Origin: Streptomyces boluensis
Lineage (GTDB): Bacteria > Actinomycetota > Actinomycetes > Streptomycetales > Streptomycetaceae
Length of the DNA stretch: 64,000 bases
NCBI RefSeq assembly: GCF_009908195.1
Contig: NZ_JAAAHS010000001.1
Span: 35,050-99,049, forward strand
Direction of reading: 5' to 3'
A model generated the notes under the pieces. That model did no database searches and was not told the DNA's origin. It saw nothing but the letters and a program-made list of their open reading frames with translations. The position numbers were made by a program, and so were the translations under genes. This document shows positions 36,251-45,253 of the stretch, piece after piece; position 1 is the stretch's first letter; each line of letters begins with the position of its first letter.

Positions 36251-37132
36251 ATGACCTTGCCGATCACCGTTCCCGTGCCGGACGCGGAAGGGATCTACAC
36301 CTTCCCCGACGACCTCTACCGAGCCCACCAGACATGGACCGACCACCTCGCCGAACGCCACCGAGCTCATGACCACCACGTCATCGGGCTGAAGGCCCCG
36401 CACGGCGGCCGACCCCACTTCATCGAGAGGCGCAGCCCCACCGGCCGCCCGGTCCTCGCCATCGAGCCGCACCACGACGACTTCGCCCTGTCGGCCTCCG
36501 GGACGTTCCTCGCCAGCCCCCGCCCGCTCACCGTGGCCACGGTGTTCACCCGCTCCACCAGCGTCCACCCCACGCTGGAGGACACCTACAGCACCGAGGA
36601 CGCCGTATCCGACCTGCGGAACAGGGAAGGCGCAGCAGCCCTGGCCCCTTTCGGCGCTACCCGACTCCTCCTCGGCCACAAGGACGCCGAGCCCCCGTAC
36701 CGGCCCTACAGCGAGGACCGCCTCGACCAGATCACGGAAGAACTGCGCCAGATCGTCGAGGCGCGCCCCGAAGCCGAGTTGCTCGCTCCGGCCGCCGTCA
36801 CGCGCCACCCCGACCACCTCCTCGTCCATGACGCCGCGGTCCGCCTCGGATGCCGGTGGTTCTGGGAAGACCTCGCGTTCTGGTCCACGTACGCGCTCGC
36901 CGGATGCGACCAGCACCTCTTCCGCGCCCGCACCGGCCCGGTCATGCCCCCCGAGCTGGTCGACATCAGCACCGTGATCCTCGACAAGACCACCGTCCTG
37001 AGGATGCACGGCTCGCAGATGCGCCCGGAGCGGAAGATGTACCGGCCCATCCGGCACGCCTGGACCACTGCCGCCGACCTCCCGACCGGCGGGGCCTACG
37101 CGGAGCGCTTCTACCGGACGGAGTCGCCGTGA
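36251..37132 (+). CDS. PIG-L family deacetylase
   Basis: 293 residues with the zinc/catalytic motif EPHHDDFALS near 75, TRHPDHLLVH near 183 and ALAGCDQH later. Homologues remove acetyl from N-acetylglucosaminyl groups in GPI, mycothiol and antibiotic pathways. Nearby glycosyltransferases suggest it deacetylates a glycoside made in the same operon. Overlaps the next gene by GTGA. Confidence 0.9.
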   Translation: MTLPITVPVPDAEGIYTFPDDLYRAHQTWTDHLAERHRAHDHHVIGLKAPHGGRPHFIERRSPTGRPVLAIEPHHDDFALSASGTFLASPRPLTVATVFTRSTSVHPTLEDTYSTEDAVSDLRNREGAAALAPFGATRLLLGHKDAEPPYRPYSEDRLDQITEELRQIVEARPEAELLAPAAVTRHPDHLLVHDAAVRLGCRWFWEDLAFWSTYALAGCDQHLFRARTGPVMPPELVDISTVILDKTTVLRMHGSQMRPERKMYRPIRHAWTTAADLPTGGAYAERFYRTESP

Positions 37133-37743
37133 AGGTCATCGCCATCGAGGGCCCCTCGTACGCGGGCAAGTCCACGGCGATCAGCCACCTACGCGCTTGC
37201 GGCATCGAGAAGCGGGCCTTCGTCTCGGACTGCTACGTCCGGCACATAGCCCACCGCGACGACATCCCGCCGGCCTTCCCCGGCTCCGAGGTCGCTCAAC
37301 TCGCCGCGTTCGAGAGGTTCATGGGCGTCGAGAACGCTCGCGTACATGCCGCCCGAGCCAGCGCCAAGCCCGTGGTGCTCATCGACCGTTCCGTCGACAC
37401 TCTCCTCGCCCACGCACACGCCCTCGACGCGATGTTCGGGTACGCCGTCCACCACCAGCTCCGCGACCGGCTCCAGGCGCTGCCGTTCCTGAGACCGGAC
37501 CACACCCTCTACCTCGACGTACCGTCCGAAGTGCTCAGCCTGCGCCGCAAGTTGGCCGGCCACGCAGCGGCGGAGTCCGACTACTTCCTCCACGACCCCG
37601 CATTCCTCACCCACGCCCGCGACTACTTCGTCTCCGGCGCCCAGCCGCCGGTCGCACGCGAGATGACGGTCATACCCGCCGACACCAGCCCGGCCGCCGT
37701 CGCGCACGCGGTGGAATCCCTCGTCACGTTCTGGACGAGGTGA
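37129..37743 (+). CDS. P-loop kinase (nucleotide/thymidylate kinase-like)
   Basis: 204 residues with Walker A EGPSYAGKST at 7-16 and VVLIDRSVDTLLAHAHALD near 80. The fold resembles dTMP/nucleoside kinases, with LYLDVPSEVLSLRRK. The substrate is unknown. GTG start overlaps the upstream stop. Confidence 0.8.
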   Translation: MKVIAIEGPSYAGKSTAISHLRACGIEKRAFVSDCYVRHIAHRDDIPPAFPGSEVAQLAAFERFMGVENARVHAARASAKPVVLIDRSVDTLLAHAHALDAMFGYAVHHQLRDRLQALPFLRPDHTLYLDVPSEVLSLRRKLAGHAAAESDYFLHDPAFLTHARDYFVSGAQPPVAREMTVIPADTSPAAVAHAVESLVTFWTR

Positions 37744-37750
37744 CCGACCG

Positions 37751-38809
37751 ATGCCCACGGCCCTCTTCGCCTGGCGACGCACCCCGCCCCCGCTCCTCAT
37801 CGGCGGCGCTGAGGTCACCCAACAGCTCCTCGCCGAAGAACTCGCGGCGGCAGGCTGGCGCGTCATCTACCTGGGGTCACACGAAGCCCCCTGGGATCAG
37901 TCCCCCCAACTCCCTCAACTGCGCGTCTTCTTGGACACCAACCACACCTCGTACGAGGAGAAGGGCGAGGAGCTGCGCTACCGCTGGAACGGGGTGGACT
38001 GCATAGCCGTACCGCAGCGACAGGCCACGGCAGCCCTGCTCAGCCTGCTGTCCCAGGTGCGTCCCGACGTGGTGTTCACCTCCCAGGAAGGCTCGGCCGA
38101 CCTCGCCGCACAAGCCCGGCCGACCGCGCTGGTCGCCGGCATCCTGCACTCCGTCTCCAGGGCCGGCTTCGGCGTACTGGACGGCCGCCCGCACCTCGGC
38201 CTGGCGGTCTCCGAGTTCGTCCGCAAACGAGCGCCGGGGACCGAAGGGACCCAACTCGCAGTCCTTTACCCGCCATTCACGTCCCCTCAGCCGAGTGCCG
38301 ATGTGTCGCGGACCGAGTCCGTGCTCATGGTCAACCCGATCCCGGCAAAGGGCTCCGCCCCCTTGCACCAGCTCATCCGCCGCATGCCGGAACAGGGCTT
38401 CACCCTGGTCGAGGGCTGGTGGAACACCGCCGACGAATTCGCCGCCTACCCCAACGTGACCTACGTGCCGCGGGTCTACGACATGACCCCGCTCTATCGG
38501 AGCCACCGACTACTGCTGGTGCCGTCCGTGGTCGAGGACGCCTTCCCCCGGGTGATCATCGAAGCCGCGCTGCACGGCACCCCCACCATCGGCACCGATC
38601 GGGGCGGCATCCCCGAGGCCATCGGTCCGGCCGGGATCGTTCTAGCTCACACAGCGGATCCGCAGGTGTGGACGGAAGCCATCCGCACCACCGACCACCA
38701 CGCCCTGGGGGCGCTCGCCCGCCAGCACGCCGCGCGCTTCGCTCGCCCTCGCCTGCCGGACCTCAGGAGCCTGGGAATCTACCGGGCGGTGAACGCGTCC
38801 TCGACCTGA
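37751..38809 (+). CDS. Glycosyltransferase family 4
   Basis: 352 residues of GT-B fold with the C-terminal nucleotide-sugar motif VVEDAFPRVIIEA (E-x7-E) near 255 and GTDRGGIPEAIG. The N-terminus GGAEVTQQLLAEEL marks the acceptor domain. Last gene of the run; its end overlaps the convergent phosphotransferase by 31 bp. Confidence 0.9.
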   Translation: MPTALFAWRRTPPPLLIGGAEVTQQLLAEELAAAGWRVIYLGSHEAPWDQSPQLPQLRVFLDTNHTSYEEKGEELRYRWNGVDCIAVPQRQATAALLSLLSQVRPDVVFTSQEGSADLAAQARPTALVAGILHSVSRAGFGVLDGRPHLGLAVSEFVRKRAPGTEGTQLAVLYPPFTSPQPSADVSRTESVLMVNPIPAKGSAPLHQLIRRMPEQGFTLVEGWWNTADEFAAYPNVTYVPRVYDMTPLYRSHRLLLVPSVVEDAFPRVIIEAALHGTPTIGTDRGGIPEAIGPAGIVLAHTADPQVWTEAIRTTDHHALGALARQHAARFARPRLPDLRSLGIYRAVNASST

Positions 38810-39822
38810 TCCAGCCGGTCCGTCCACCAGTGCAGCAGTGCCTCGTCCGCGGTGAACAGCTCGTCGCACGAGTCGTCACCGCGGTCGTAATGGAACTCCA
38901 GTTGCCAGAAGTCGGTCATCCGCTTCCACCACAGCCGACGCACTCCGTCCACCAGTGCGGACGAGTCCAGCGGCACCACGGAGCGGTAGCCGCCCACGAA
39001 CGCCGACACCCGGCCGAGATCGAACACCCCGCCCACCCCGAACTGCACCTGCGCCGTCCGTACGACCTCTTCCGCATACGGGCGAACACCAACACGGTCC
39101 CAGTCCAGAACGGCTGCAAGTTCCCCGTCGGCCCACAACAGGTTCCGGTACTGCACGTCACCGTGCGTCCACCCGTGCCCGCCTTCAGGACTCGCACCCT
39201 GCGGGCGGTGCCCGGCGTGCGCGTCGATCAGCTTCCGGCGCTCCTCAAGAGCAGCCGAGGCCGCCGCGTCGAAGACACTGCCGTGGCCCCTGACCGCCAC
39301 AGCCGTGGCGAGACGCATGGACTTCTCCACCGCACGATCTGGCGTCGTGACCTCAGCCGTGACCACGTCCGGCGCCGCAGGGAGCAGCCCTCGCTCGCAG
39401 GCACGGCTCAGGCTGAGATGCAGGCGGCCCAGGTGCGCACCCAGCGAGGCGACCTTGGGCAACGCGAGATCGACACCCCGGAGGTGCTCACCCTCCGCCC
39501 ACGGAAACAGACACCAATCACCGCCGCCGACCTCGACGACCAGCGAACCGGTGACAGAGGCGATCGGAGCGCACACAGGAACTCCGTCATCGGCCAGAGC
39601 AGCCAGAACACCAAGGTTCCGGTCGAGCCGCTCACGAGAAACATCGGTGACCCGCTTCAGCGCGAACGACCCGGTGGCGGTGTCCACCCGCCAGTTCCTG
39701 TTCATGAGCCCATCGGCGAGATACCGCTGCTCTCGCACCTGCCCCAGGCCGAAAGCGCTGGTCAGCTCGGTGAGGTCGCTGCTGGGGATGGAGGTCCGGT
39801 CCGCCACGGTTGCATCAGCCAC
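38779..39822 (-). CDS. APH-fold phosphotransferase (second)
   Basis: 347 residues from GTG 39822; an upstream ATG at 39939 would add 39 residues. Kinase features are FALKRVTD near 54, catalytic THGDVQYRNL near 229 and LDWDRVG. The sequence is only distantly like the first phosphotransferase. Convergent and overlapping with the GT4 gene, so separately expressed but probably functionally related. Confidence 0.85.
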   Translation of the reverse strand: MADATVADRTSIPSSDLTELTSAFGLGQVREQRYLADGLMNRNWRVDTATGSFALKRVTDVSRERLDRNLGVLAALADDGVPVCAPIASVTGSLVVEVGGGDWCLFPWAEGEHLRGVDLALPKVASLGAHLGRLHLSLSRACERGLLPAAPDVVTAEVTTPDRAVEKSMRLATAVAVRGHGSVFDAAASAALEERRKLIDAHAGHRPQGASPEGGHGWTHGDVQYRNLLWADGELAAVLDWDRVGVRPYAEEVVRTAQVQFGVGGVFDLGRVSAFVGGYRSVVPLDSSALVDGVRRLWWKRMTDFWQLEFHYDRGDDSCDELFTADEALLHWWTDRLDQVEDAFTAR

Positions 39823-39942
39823 TCGACGGACGATACGCGAGCGCAGCAGTAGCAGGCACGAAGTACGCAAAGCCGCACTATCAAGAAGCTGCAGCCATAC
39901 GACGGAGCGACGTCGAGCCCCGTCACCTTGGGTGGGCACGCC

Positions 39943-40170
39943 TCACCCCGGCAATGTTTCGATCATGCGGGACACTCGCCCCCAACCAGCTACGAGGATG
40001 GCTGCCAAAATCGCAGCCCCCGCGGTCAGCCACGGGGTCAAATCGTTGCTCACACCCAGCGCAGAGAGCACCTTGGCCGCACCCGTCGCTGCCACCATGG
40101 CAGCGACGATCGCGGCTGCTACGTGAGCTGACTCCAGCCATCTACTGCGGAGACGGGAGACGGGGTGCAT
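39943..40170 (-). CDS. Small membrane protein, 75 aa
   Basis: 75 residues with two hydrophobic segments (about 16-38 and 46-62) and a short basic start. It follows the caspase gene on the same strand, 82 bp downstream. It may be an accessory membrane partner or unrelated. Confidence 0.55.
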   Translation of the reverse strand: MHPVSRLRSRWLESAHVAAAIVAAMVAATGAAKVLSALGVSNDLTPWLTAGAAILAAILVAGWGRVSRMIETLPG

Positions 40171-40252
40171 CCCTTCAAGTTGACTGGCCGGCAGATCGCA
40201 ATGCGGTGGGGGACTCCATCCAGCGCGTCGTCGTGGCGGCGTGGTGAGCTAG

Positions 40253-41959
40253 CTACGCTCCGCGCCACTCGCGCTCTTCGATGGCATCGATGTGAGTGAG
40301 GAGGAATCGAGGCCCGTCCTCAACGGTGGCGACAACGGAATGGCGCATAGAGACCCGAATGTACGTGCCGTCGCGGCGACCGAGGCGCAGCTCGGCACGG
40401 CCGCCCTCCGTGCTGCTCCGGAGGAGGGTTACGAGGTCCTCGGGGTGTACGAAGTCGGTAAAGGAGTAGCGGCGCATCGCGGAGGCGGGACGACCGAGGA
40501 GTCGACACAGGGCATCATTGACATGGAGCAGTCGACCGTGCTGGTCGCCGCTCATCTCGGCGATGGCCATGCCGCTCGGCGCGTACTCGAACGCCTGCCG
40601 GAACGACTCCTCGCTGGCGCGCAGGGTCTGCGCTTCGCGCTCCAGGCGTACGAGAGCTCGCTGCATGTAGGCGCGCAGCCGCGCGTTACCTATAGCGATG
40701 GCTGAGTGGAAGGCGTATGTGCGCAGGGCCACCCGATCCTCGTTATCTGGCCTGCAGCCGTCGGATGGCAGATCCACAGAGATCACCCCGACGAGTTCGC
40801 CGTTTGACTGATGCATGGGCGCGTAGAGGCGGTCCTCGGGATGCCAGGCGTTCTCGAAGTCTGGTGCAGCGCCCTCGGTGTGCCACTGGGGAACGTCATC
40901 GTCGATGAGCACCCACCCTTCGGTGTGCGGGATGAAACGCAGGCCAGCCCAGTCCTCGCCCATGGTCAGCCGACGTTCCCACGACTCGCGGGAACCGACC
41001 CTGCCGGTGAGCAGAACCTCGGCGTCGGAGTTACCGGAGAAGGCGGCGACGACCAGCTCGCCGCCGGGACGTACGAGATTCACTGCGGCCACCCCGTACC
41101 CAAGACCAAATACCGCTCCGTCGGCAATGGCCTGCAGGGTGTCGGCCAAGCTGCGCGCCGTATAGATCTCCGCCACCGAGAGTTCGGTTCGATCCGAACG
41201 CGGGGACGGCATGCCGCCCCCGGGCCGCGGCTGAGGCCGCGTGCTGTAGGCAGCGTTACGGATGAAAGGAAGCTGCCCCAGCTGGTTACGACACAGCCGG
41301 TGCGGTTCAGGGCGGTCGTTCGTCACCAGACGAGTGCGCAGGCGTGTGAAGAGCGTGTCGAGGTCGAGATACTCACCCTCACCCGGCACCCCGTCGCGCA
41401 TCAGGGTGACCCATTCGCCAGTGAAGGCCGTCAGCGGTTCGTTGGGCGGCGAGAGCGCCACCGCGGTCTCGGCCGCGGCGGCCAGCAGGTAGGTACCGTC
41501 GACCTCCAGGGCCGCCGTAGAGGACTGGACCCCGAACGCGCGGGCGCTGTAGCAGCAGTCGAGTACGACGATCCGGCGTAGGGCCCGGCTCTTCTCGGCG
41601 GGCCAGCGGATCCAGTCGTAGGGCATGGCGGTGTCATGGACAGAGTTGCCGTCAGTCGTCTCTGTGGCGAGGTGCAGCTTCCCGGTCCTCGGCTCAATCA
41701 GGCCGTGTCCGGCGTAGTAGATGAGCAAGGTGTCGGTGGCCGCATCGACCGCTTCCTGTGCCGCCCGGGATATGTCGCGCGGCAGGGAAGGGTCCTGGAG
41801 CAGCGTGCAGTGGGCGGCAGGGAGGTTCCACTCCTTGATGAACAGCTCGCGCAGCAAGGTGAGGTTGCCAGCCACGGCTGGCAGGGCGTCCAAGGAGGTG
41901 AACCTGCTGGCGCCGACGAGGAGAACCCGCGTTCCAGCTGGGTCGGGCAGACCGGTCAC
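40253..41959 (-). CDS. Caspase-like protease with GAF and PAS sensor domains
   Basis: 568 residues. The peptidase C14 domain (about 1-240) has the catalytic His in LLIYYAGHGLIE and Cys in VVLDCCYSAR. A GAF-like domain follows (about 275-430, ending NEDRVALRTYAFHSAIAIGNARL). A PAS domain is C-terminal (about 455-560: SFRQAFEYAPSGMAIAEM, LLHVNDALCRLLGRP, YSFTDFVHPED). GTG overlaps the stop of the EACC1 gene. This is a typical conflict-system effector, with ligand/redox sensors fused to it. Confidence 0.88.
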   Translation of the reverse strand: MTGLPDPAGTRVLLVGASRFTSLDALPAVAGNLTLLRELFIKEWNLPAAHCTLLQDPSLPRDISRAAQEAVDAATDTLLIYYAGHGLIEPRTGKLHLATETTDGNSVHDTAMPYDWIRWPAEKSRALRRIVVLDCCYSARAFGVQSSTAALEVDGTYLLAAAAETAVALSPPNEPLTAFTGEWVTLMRDGVPGEGEYLDLDTLFTRLRTRLVTNDRPEPHRLCRNQLGQLPFIRNAAYSTRPQPRPGGGMPSPRSDRTELSVAEIYTARSLADTLQAIADGAVFGLGYGVAAVNLVRPGGELVVAAFSGNSDAEVLLTGRVGSRESWERRLTMGEDWAGLRFIPHTEGWVLIDDDVPQWHTEGAAPDFENAWHPEDRLYAPMHQSNGELVGVISVDLPSDGCRPDNEDRVALRTYAFHSAIAIGNARLRAYMQRALVRLEREAQTLRASEESFRQAFEYAPSGMAIAEMSGDQHGRLLHVNDALCRLLGRPASAMRRYSFTDFVHPEDLVTLLRSSTEGGRAELRLGRRDGTYIRVSMRHSVVATVEDGPRFLLTHIDAIEEREWRGA

Positions 41960-42324
41960 GAGTCGGAGTCTGCTTGATCGTCCCCCAGAAGTCTGCGCAC
42001 CAGTGCTTCCGACTCGGCCGGGCTCGTCCCGTGTATCTCTATGCGCGTGCCGCCGGGACGCTCGACAACCAACATAGGCGGCTGCGGGCGGGTAGCACGC
42101 CAAGAGGCGATGGCAGCAGCAAGTGACGCGGCACTGAAGCCGCTGCTGAATATTAGAGAGAGGATGTCGATCCCGTCGCCCTGCTGGCCCGGAACACGTG
42201 GGCGGTCGGTCGTCAGTTCTGCGTTTAAGTACCGCCCCACGGACCGGTCACTCTCCAACCAGACGGCCAGCGAGCGCAGTTCGCTCTCAGTCGGCCCCTC
42301 GGGACAACGTACGGTGATGAGCAT
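41956..42324 (-). CDS. EACC1 (effector-associated constant component 1)
   Basis: 122 residues starting MLITVRCPEGPTESELRSL, with a central hydrophobic helix (FSAASLAAAIASWRA) and RIEIHGTSPAESEALVRRLL. This matches EACC1, the constant partner described beside caspases and other effectors in bacterial NTP-dependent conflict systems. Coupled to the caspase by GTGA. Confidence 0.8.
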   Translation of the reverse strand: MLITVRCPEGPTESELRSLAVWLESDRSVGRYLNAELTTDRPRVPGQQGDGIDILSLIFSSGFSAASLAAAIASWRATRPQPPMLVVERPGGTRIEIHGTSPAESEALVRRLLGDDQADSDS

Positions 42325-42403
42325 GCGAGGAAGCATAGAGCGCGCCACTGACACCGCTGGCCAATACAGCTAGGGCGCTTCCTTCGGATCATCTGATCGT
42401 TGG

Positions 42404-42886
42404 TTGCGTGTGGCCTTAACTGACGTGCATTGGAAGCGGATTGAGCCACTGCTCCCGGACCGGGCGCCGAGGCGGGGCGGTCGGTGGCGGGATCACCGGC
42501 AGGTGATCGACGCAATCGCTTTCAACTACCGCACCGGCTGTCCCTGGATGGACTTGCCCGAGGAGTTCGGCTCCTGGAAAGGCGTCCACAACCGGCTGCG
42601 GAAGTGGGCTGCCGACGGCAGCTTCTCTGCGGGCAGTCTCATGTCCTACCCCGAACCCGCCTGGTGGCAGGTCCACCACTCCGCGTGCAACCCGTCGCCC
42701 GACGCCACGACGTACGCCATCGAGGTCCACCGCTGCCGCAGCTGGGCAGACCTCGTGTGGTGGACCGTGCACCTGATGGGCGAGACGTGGCTTCGGCACA
42801 CGGACTGGGAGGACCTCTTTCAGGAGCCAGCCGAAGCAGCCGAGACCCGGATCAGCCCCACCGCGGCGCCCAAGTCCCACCGGTGA
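42404..42886 (+). pseudogene. Truncated IS5-family transposase fused in frame to a foreign tail
   Basis: The first ~75 residues (LTDVHWKRIEPLLPDR, GCPWMDLPEEFGSWKGVHNRL) are the N-terminus of an IS5-family transposase. From about residue 82 the sequence changes to an unrelated Trp-rich segment (PEPAWWQVHHSACNPSP, WADLVWWTVHLMGETWL) probably from another gene. The DDE catalytic part is absent, so it cannot transpose. It marks recombination in the element. Confidence 0.7.
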
Positions 42887-43011
42887 GCTGCGTCATCGGC
42901 AACGCGTCGGGTCCAATGCCTCCGCTTCACCGGGGAGTCCCGTCGGTGCAGACCCGACAACCGCGACCGGTAGGCACGATGGCACGCAACGCCTCGGTGT
43001 GTATGCCTGTC

Positions 43012-44067
43012 TTACCCACCGAGGGGTCTGGACCATTTACCTAGAGCAGCAGTCTTCATAACGGCTGCTTCGACGACTTCGTGAGCCGGCTTCCATAGAC
43101 CGCGAAGGTTCAGGCGAATCTGGTTTGAGAACGGCTGGCCGCCGCTACTGAATCCGCGCCAAGTACCGTCCTCCCTACGGTCTCTTGGCCTCATGATGTT
43201 GATAAGTCGGTATGCATCAAGGGCCTGTATGGCGTCATAAACGTCGCGCGACAGCCCGAAAAGGCCGGCCCGCTCCTTCCACGAAATGGACCGATACTCC
43301 TCTTCGGAGGTCAGCTGACGACACATCAGGAAGGCAGCGATCTCACTCTTCGTTAGCACATGCACCCACCCCCGCGTGAAAAACTGAAAGGGGATTTTCA
43401 AGGCATCTTCGTCACCACGGGGGACGCGATACTCGACTGCACCCACCGATGAGCTACTGGCGTCCTCCGACAGGAGCCGAAACCCTTCATACCTGTTCAC
43501 CGATCCAGGTTCCCCCAGGTCGACAAGATGATTTCGGGCCAGTAGCCCGAGGGCCGAGCGGAACTGGCGAAGTTTATTCCGCGTGTAGGCCGAAGCCTGG
43601 GCGGAACTCCCGCTGGATTTGGCAGACACGGCCATAAGGTCCAGCCAATTCACCGAATCAGGGGTGCGCCCACTGAGGGGAATCTGGTTATCCCACGTCC
43701 GACCCGGGCTGGATTGACAGTGCGCGATAAACAGGGAAGTCAAATGAAACTGAAGCGCCACCCCTTGCGACACGATAAGGCGCGCCATAGGGGGCAGCAC
43801 GTGGGACGCAGGACGCTTGCGTTCGTCTACCTCGGGTCCGAATCTGAGCTGCGCAGAGACAGGAAACGGGACCCAAAGGTCCACGTCTGGAATATCCAGG
43901 TTGCGGACATAAAGAGTTCGAAGGCTAATTTCGTTGGGCGCGTGGCCGTTGGACCACATTTTCTCCGTCGCGGCGAGAACCTCCGGGAGCCCCCGCTCCC
44001 GGACGAGGACTCTGAGCCTCTCAGCTCGCTTCCTGCCCCGCTGCTGGTTCTGCGTCGTCTCCGTCAA
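43012..44067 (-). CDS. Uncharacterised protein, 351 aa, low-GC for the window
   Basis: 351 residues with no domain I recognise. A basic N-terminus (GRKRAERLRVLVRERGLPEV) is followed by mixed alpha/beta sequence with winged-helix-like stretches and a basic C-terminus. It is visibly less GC-rich than neighbours. A 20-bp inverted repeat around an alternating purine-pyrimidine stretch lies just upstream, which suggests a DNA-binding replication- or regulatory-type protein, but that is inference. Confidence 0.75.
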   Translation of the reverse strand: MTETTQNQQRGRKRAERLRVLVRERGLPEVLAATEKMWSNGHAPNEISLRTLYVRNLDIPDVDLWVPFPVSAQLRFGPEVDERKRPASHVLPPMARLIVSQGVALQFHLTSLFIAHCQSSPGRTWDNQIPLSGRTPDSVNWLDLMAVSAKSSGSSAQASAYTRNKLRQFRSALGLLARNHLVDLGEPGSVNRYEGFRLLSEDASSSSVGAVEYRVPRGDEDALKIPFQFFTRGWVHVLTKSEIAAFLMCRQLTSEEEYRSISWKERAGLFGLSRDVYDAIQALDAYRLINIMRPRDRREDGTWRGFSSGGQPFSNQIRLNLRGLWKPAHEVVEAAVMKTAALGKWSRPLGG

Positions 44068-44087
44068 AGTCGTCCCCCTACCGCAGG

Positions 44088-44163
44088 CGATGACGTCTTG
44101 GTCCGACCATCCACACTCCGCGTGCGCGCACGCGCGCGGATCAGTCGGACCAAGACGTCATCG
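44088..44163. repeat. Large inverted repeat with a palindromic CG/CA-rich centre
   Basis: Arms 44088-44107 and 44144-44163 are perfect 20-base complements. The 36-base centre contains a 16-bp palindrome of alternating purines and pyrimidines (CGCGTGCGCGCACGCG). It lies 21-96 bp upstream of the 43012-44067 gene, between it and a small membrane gene. Confidence 0.9.
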
Positions 44164-44300
44164 CTCTCCCCGCCCGTCCTCCGATGGCCCGCTCAGAATG
44201 GTTCCCAGCGAGCGCCGCCCGGTGCTCGGAGGCGAGGACGGCAGCGCCGGCAAGCATCCACCGTCCTCGCGCCCAACCACAGCGTTCTGGAGGAACACTG

Positions 44301-44480
44301 ATGCCCACCCAGCCTACGCAACTCGGCGCCGACGCCACAGCGTTCATCGGCGTTCTCGCGGTCGGTGTAGTGCTCATCATGAGTCGGTCGATCGACGCCG
44401 AGGGGATGTCGGTTCTCGCCGTGGCTCTCGGCGGCTTGTACACCGTCTGGACTGGCCATTCATCCCGCAACCACAAGTAA
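44301..44480 (+). CDS. Small membrane protein, 59 aa
   Basis: 59 residues with two hydrophobic segments (about 13-28 and 37-52) and a basic end. GGAGGAA stands 6 bases before the ATG, which makes translation likely. Function unknown. Confidence 0.65.
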   Translation: MPTQPTQLGADATAFIGVLAVGVVLIMSRSIDAEGMSVLAVALGGLYTVWTGHSSRNHK

Positions 44481-44959
44481 GTAGGAGGTCAGTCCTTCCC
44501 CTAGGAGGGCGGCATACGAGAAGGACAACCCTCATTGTTGCCTTCAGGCGATTGATGCAGGTGTGTCAGAGCTGTGTGGTCGGGGCACGGCCTCACCGTC
44601 AGCACTCGTAGGCGCCTTGAAGGGCCTGCTCGGTGCGGCAACGTGAGCGGATTCGCCGGTCTTGGCCAGACGGCGCGCCACCATGAACCACACCGAGCAG
44701 GCGATCCAGACGGCGGGCCGGAGGCCGATATCGCCCGACGTGATCTTTCCGGGTTCCATTGATTGGAGGTTCGAGTCCCACACGGTCTGCAGCGTGCAGG
44801 TCGGCGGTGGCCCCGTCCGACCTGCCGCACGACGCCGGATCCCACTCCGGTGAGTTCGGGCGCTGCTTTGTGTCCGAGGGTCTTGCGTGAAGGTGTCAGG
44901 GACAGACCGGCGGCGACTGCAGCCGGTTCGATCGTTGGAGCCCAGGTGGGGCGAGATGA
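44481..44959. other. Gap with no supported gene
   Basis: About 480 bases. A short stretch near 44763 (GGTTCGAGTCCCAC) resembles a tRNA T-arm but no cloverleaf can be drawn. It probably holds decayed insertion-related DNA. Confidence 0.5.
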
Positions 44960-45253
44960 CCGGCAGGCCCATGCCTGGGCAATTGGTTCCAGCGGGCCAT
45001 CCGTCTGCCCACCGAGCAACTCGAAGTCCAACTGGCCTTCCCCGCCGCTCTCGACCCCGTCGTGTGGGGCACCGAGACCTCCATGACGGCCGAAGCCTCG
45101 TCGCTGCGGACCCCGCCCGTCCGCAGCGACGACGGTGGACTGAGGCAATTCACCTGGATCACGACCACGCCCGCCCTCCACGCTCGGTACCGTCTTGAGT
45201 GGAGGTTCCGGGCACGGCCCGAACACAACACGGCGCAAGGGGACTTCAGGTGA
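44960..45253 (+). pseudogene. 3' remnant of a truncated gene coupled to peptide deformylase
   Basis: The frame is open from 44960 to TGA 45251-45253 with no proper start. It encodes GNWFQRAIRLPTEQLEVQL, DPVVWGTETSMTAEASSLRT and HARYRLEWRF. It looks like the C-terminus of a longer regulator-like protein whose 5' part is missing. Its stop overlaps the deformylase start by GTGA. Confidence 0.6.

Noticed and set aside
44750..44790. Possible tRNA fragment near GGTTCGAGTCCC
   Set aside because: Only the T-arm-like sequence is present. No acceptor or anticodon arm can be drawn.
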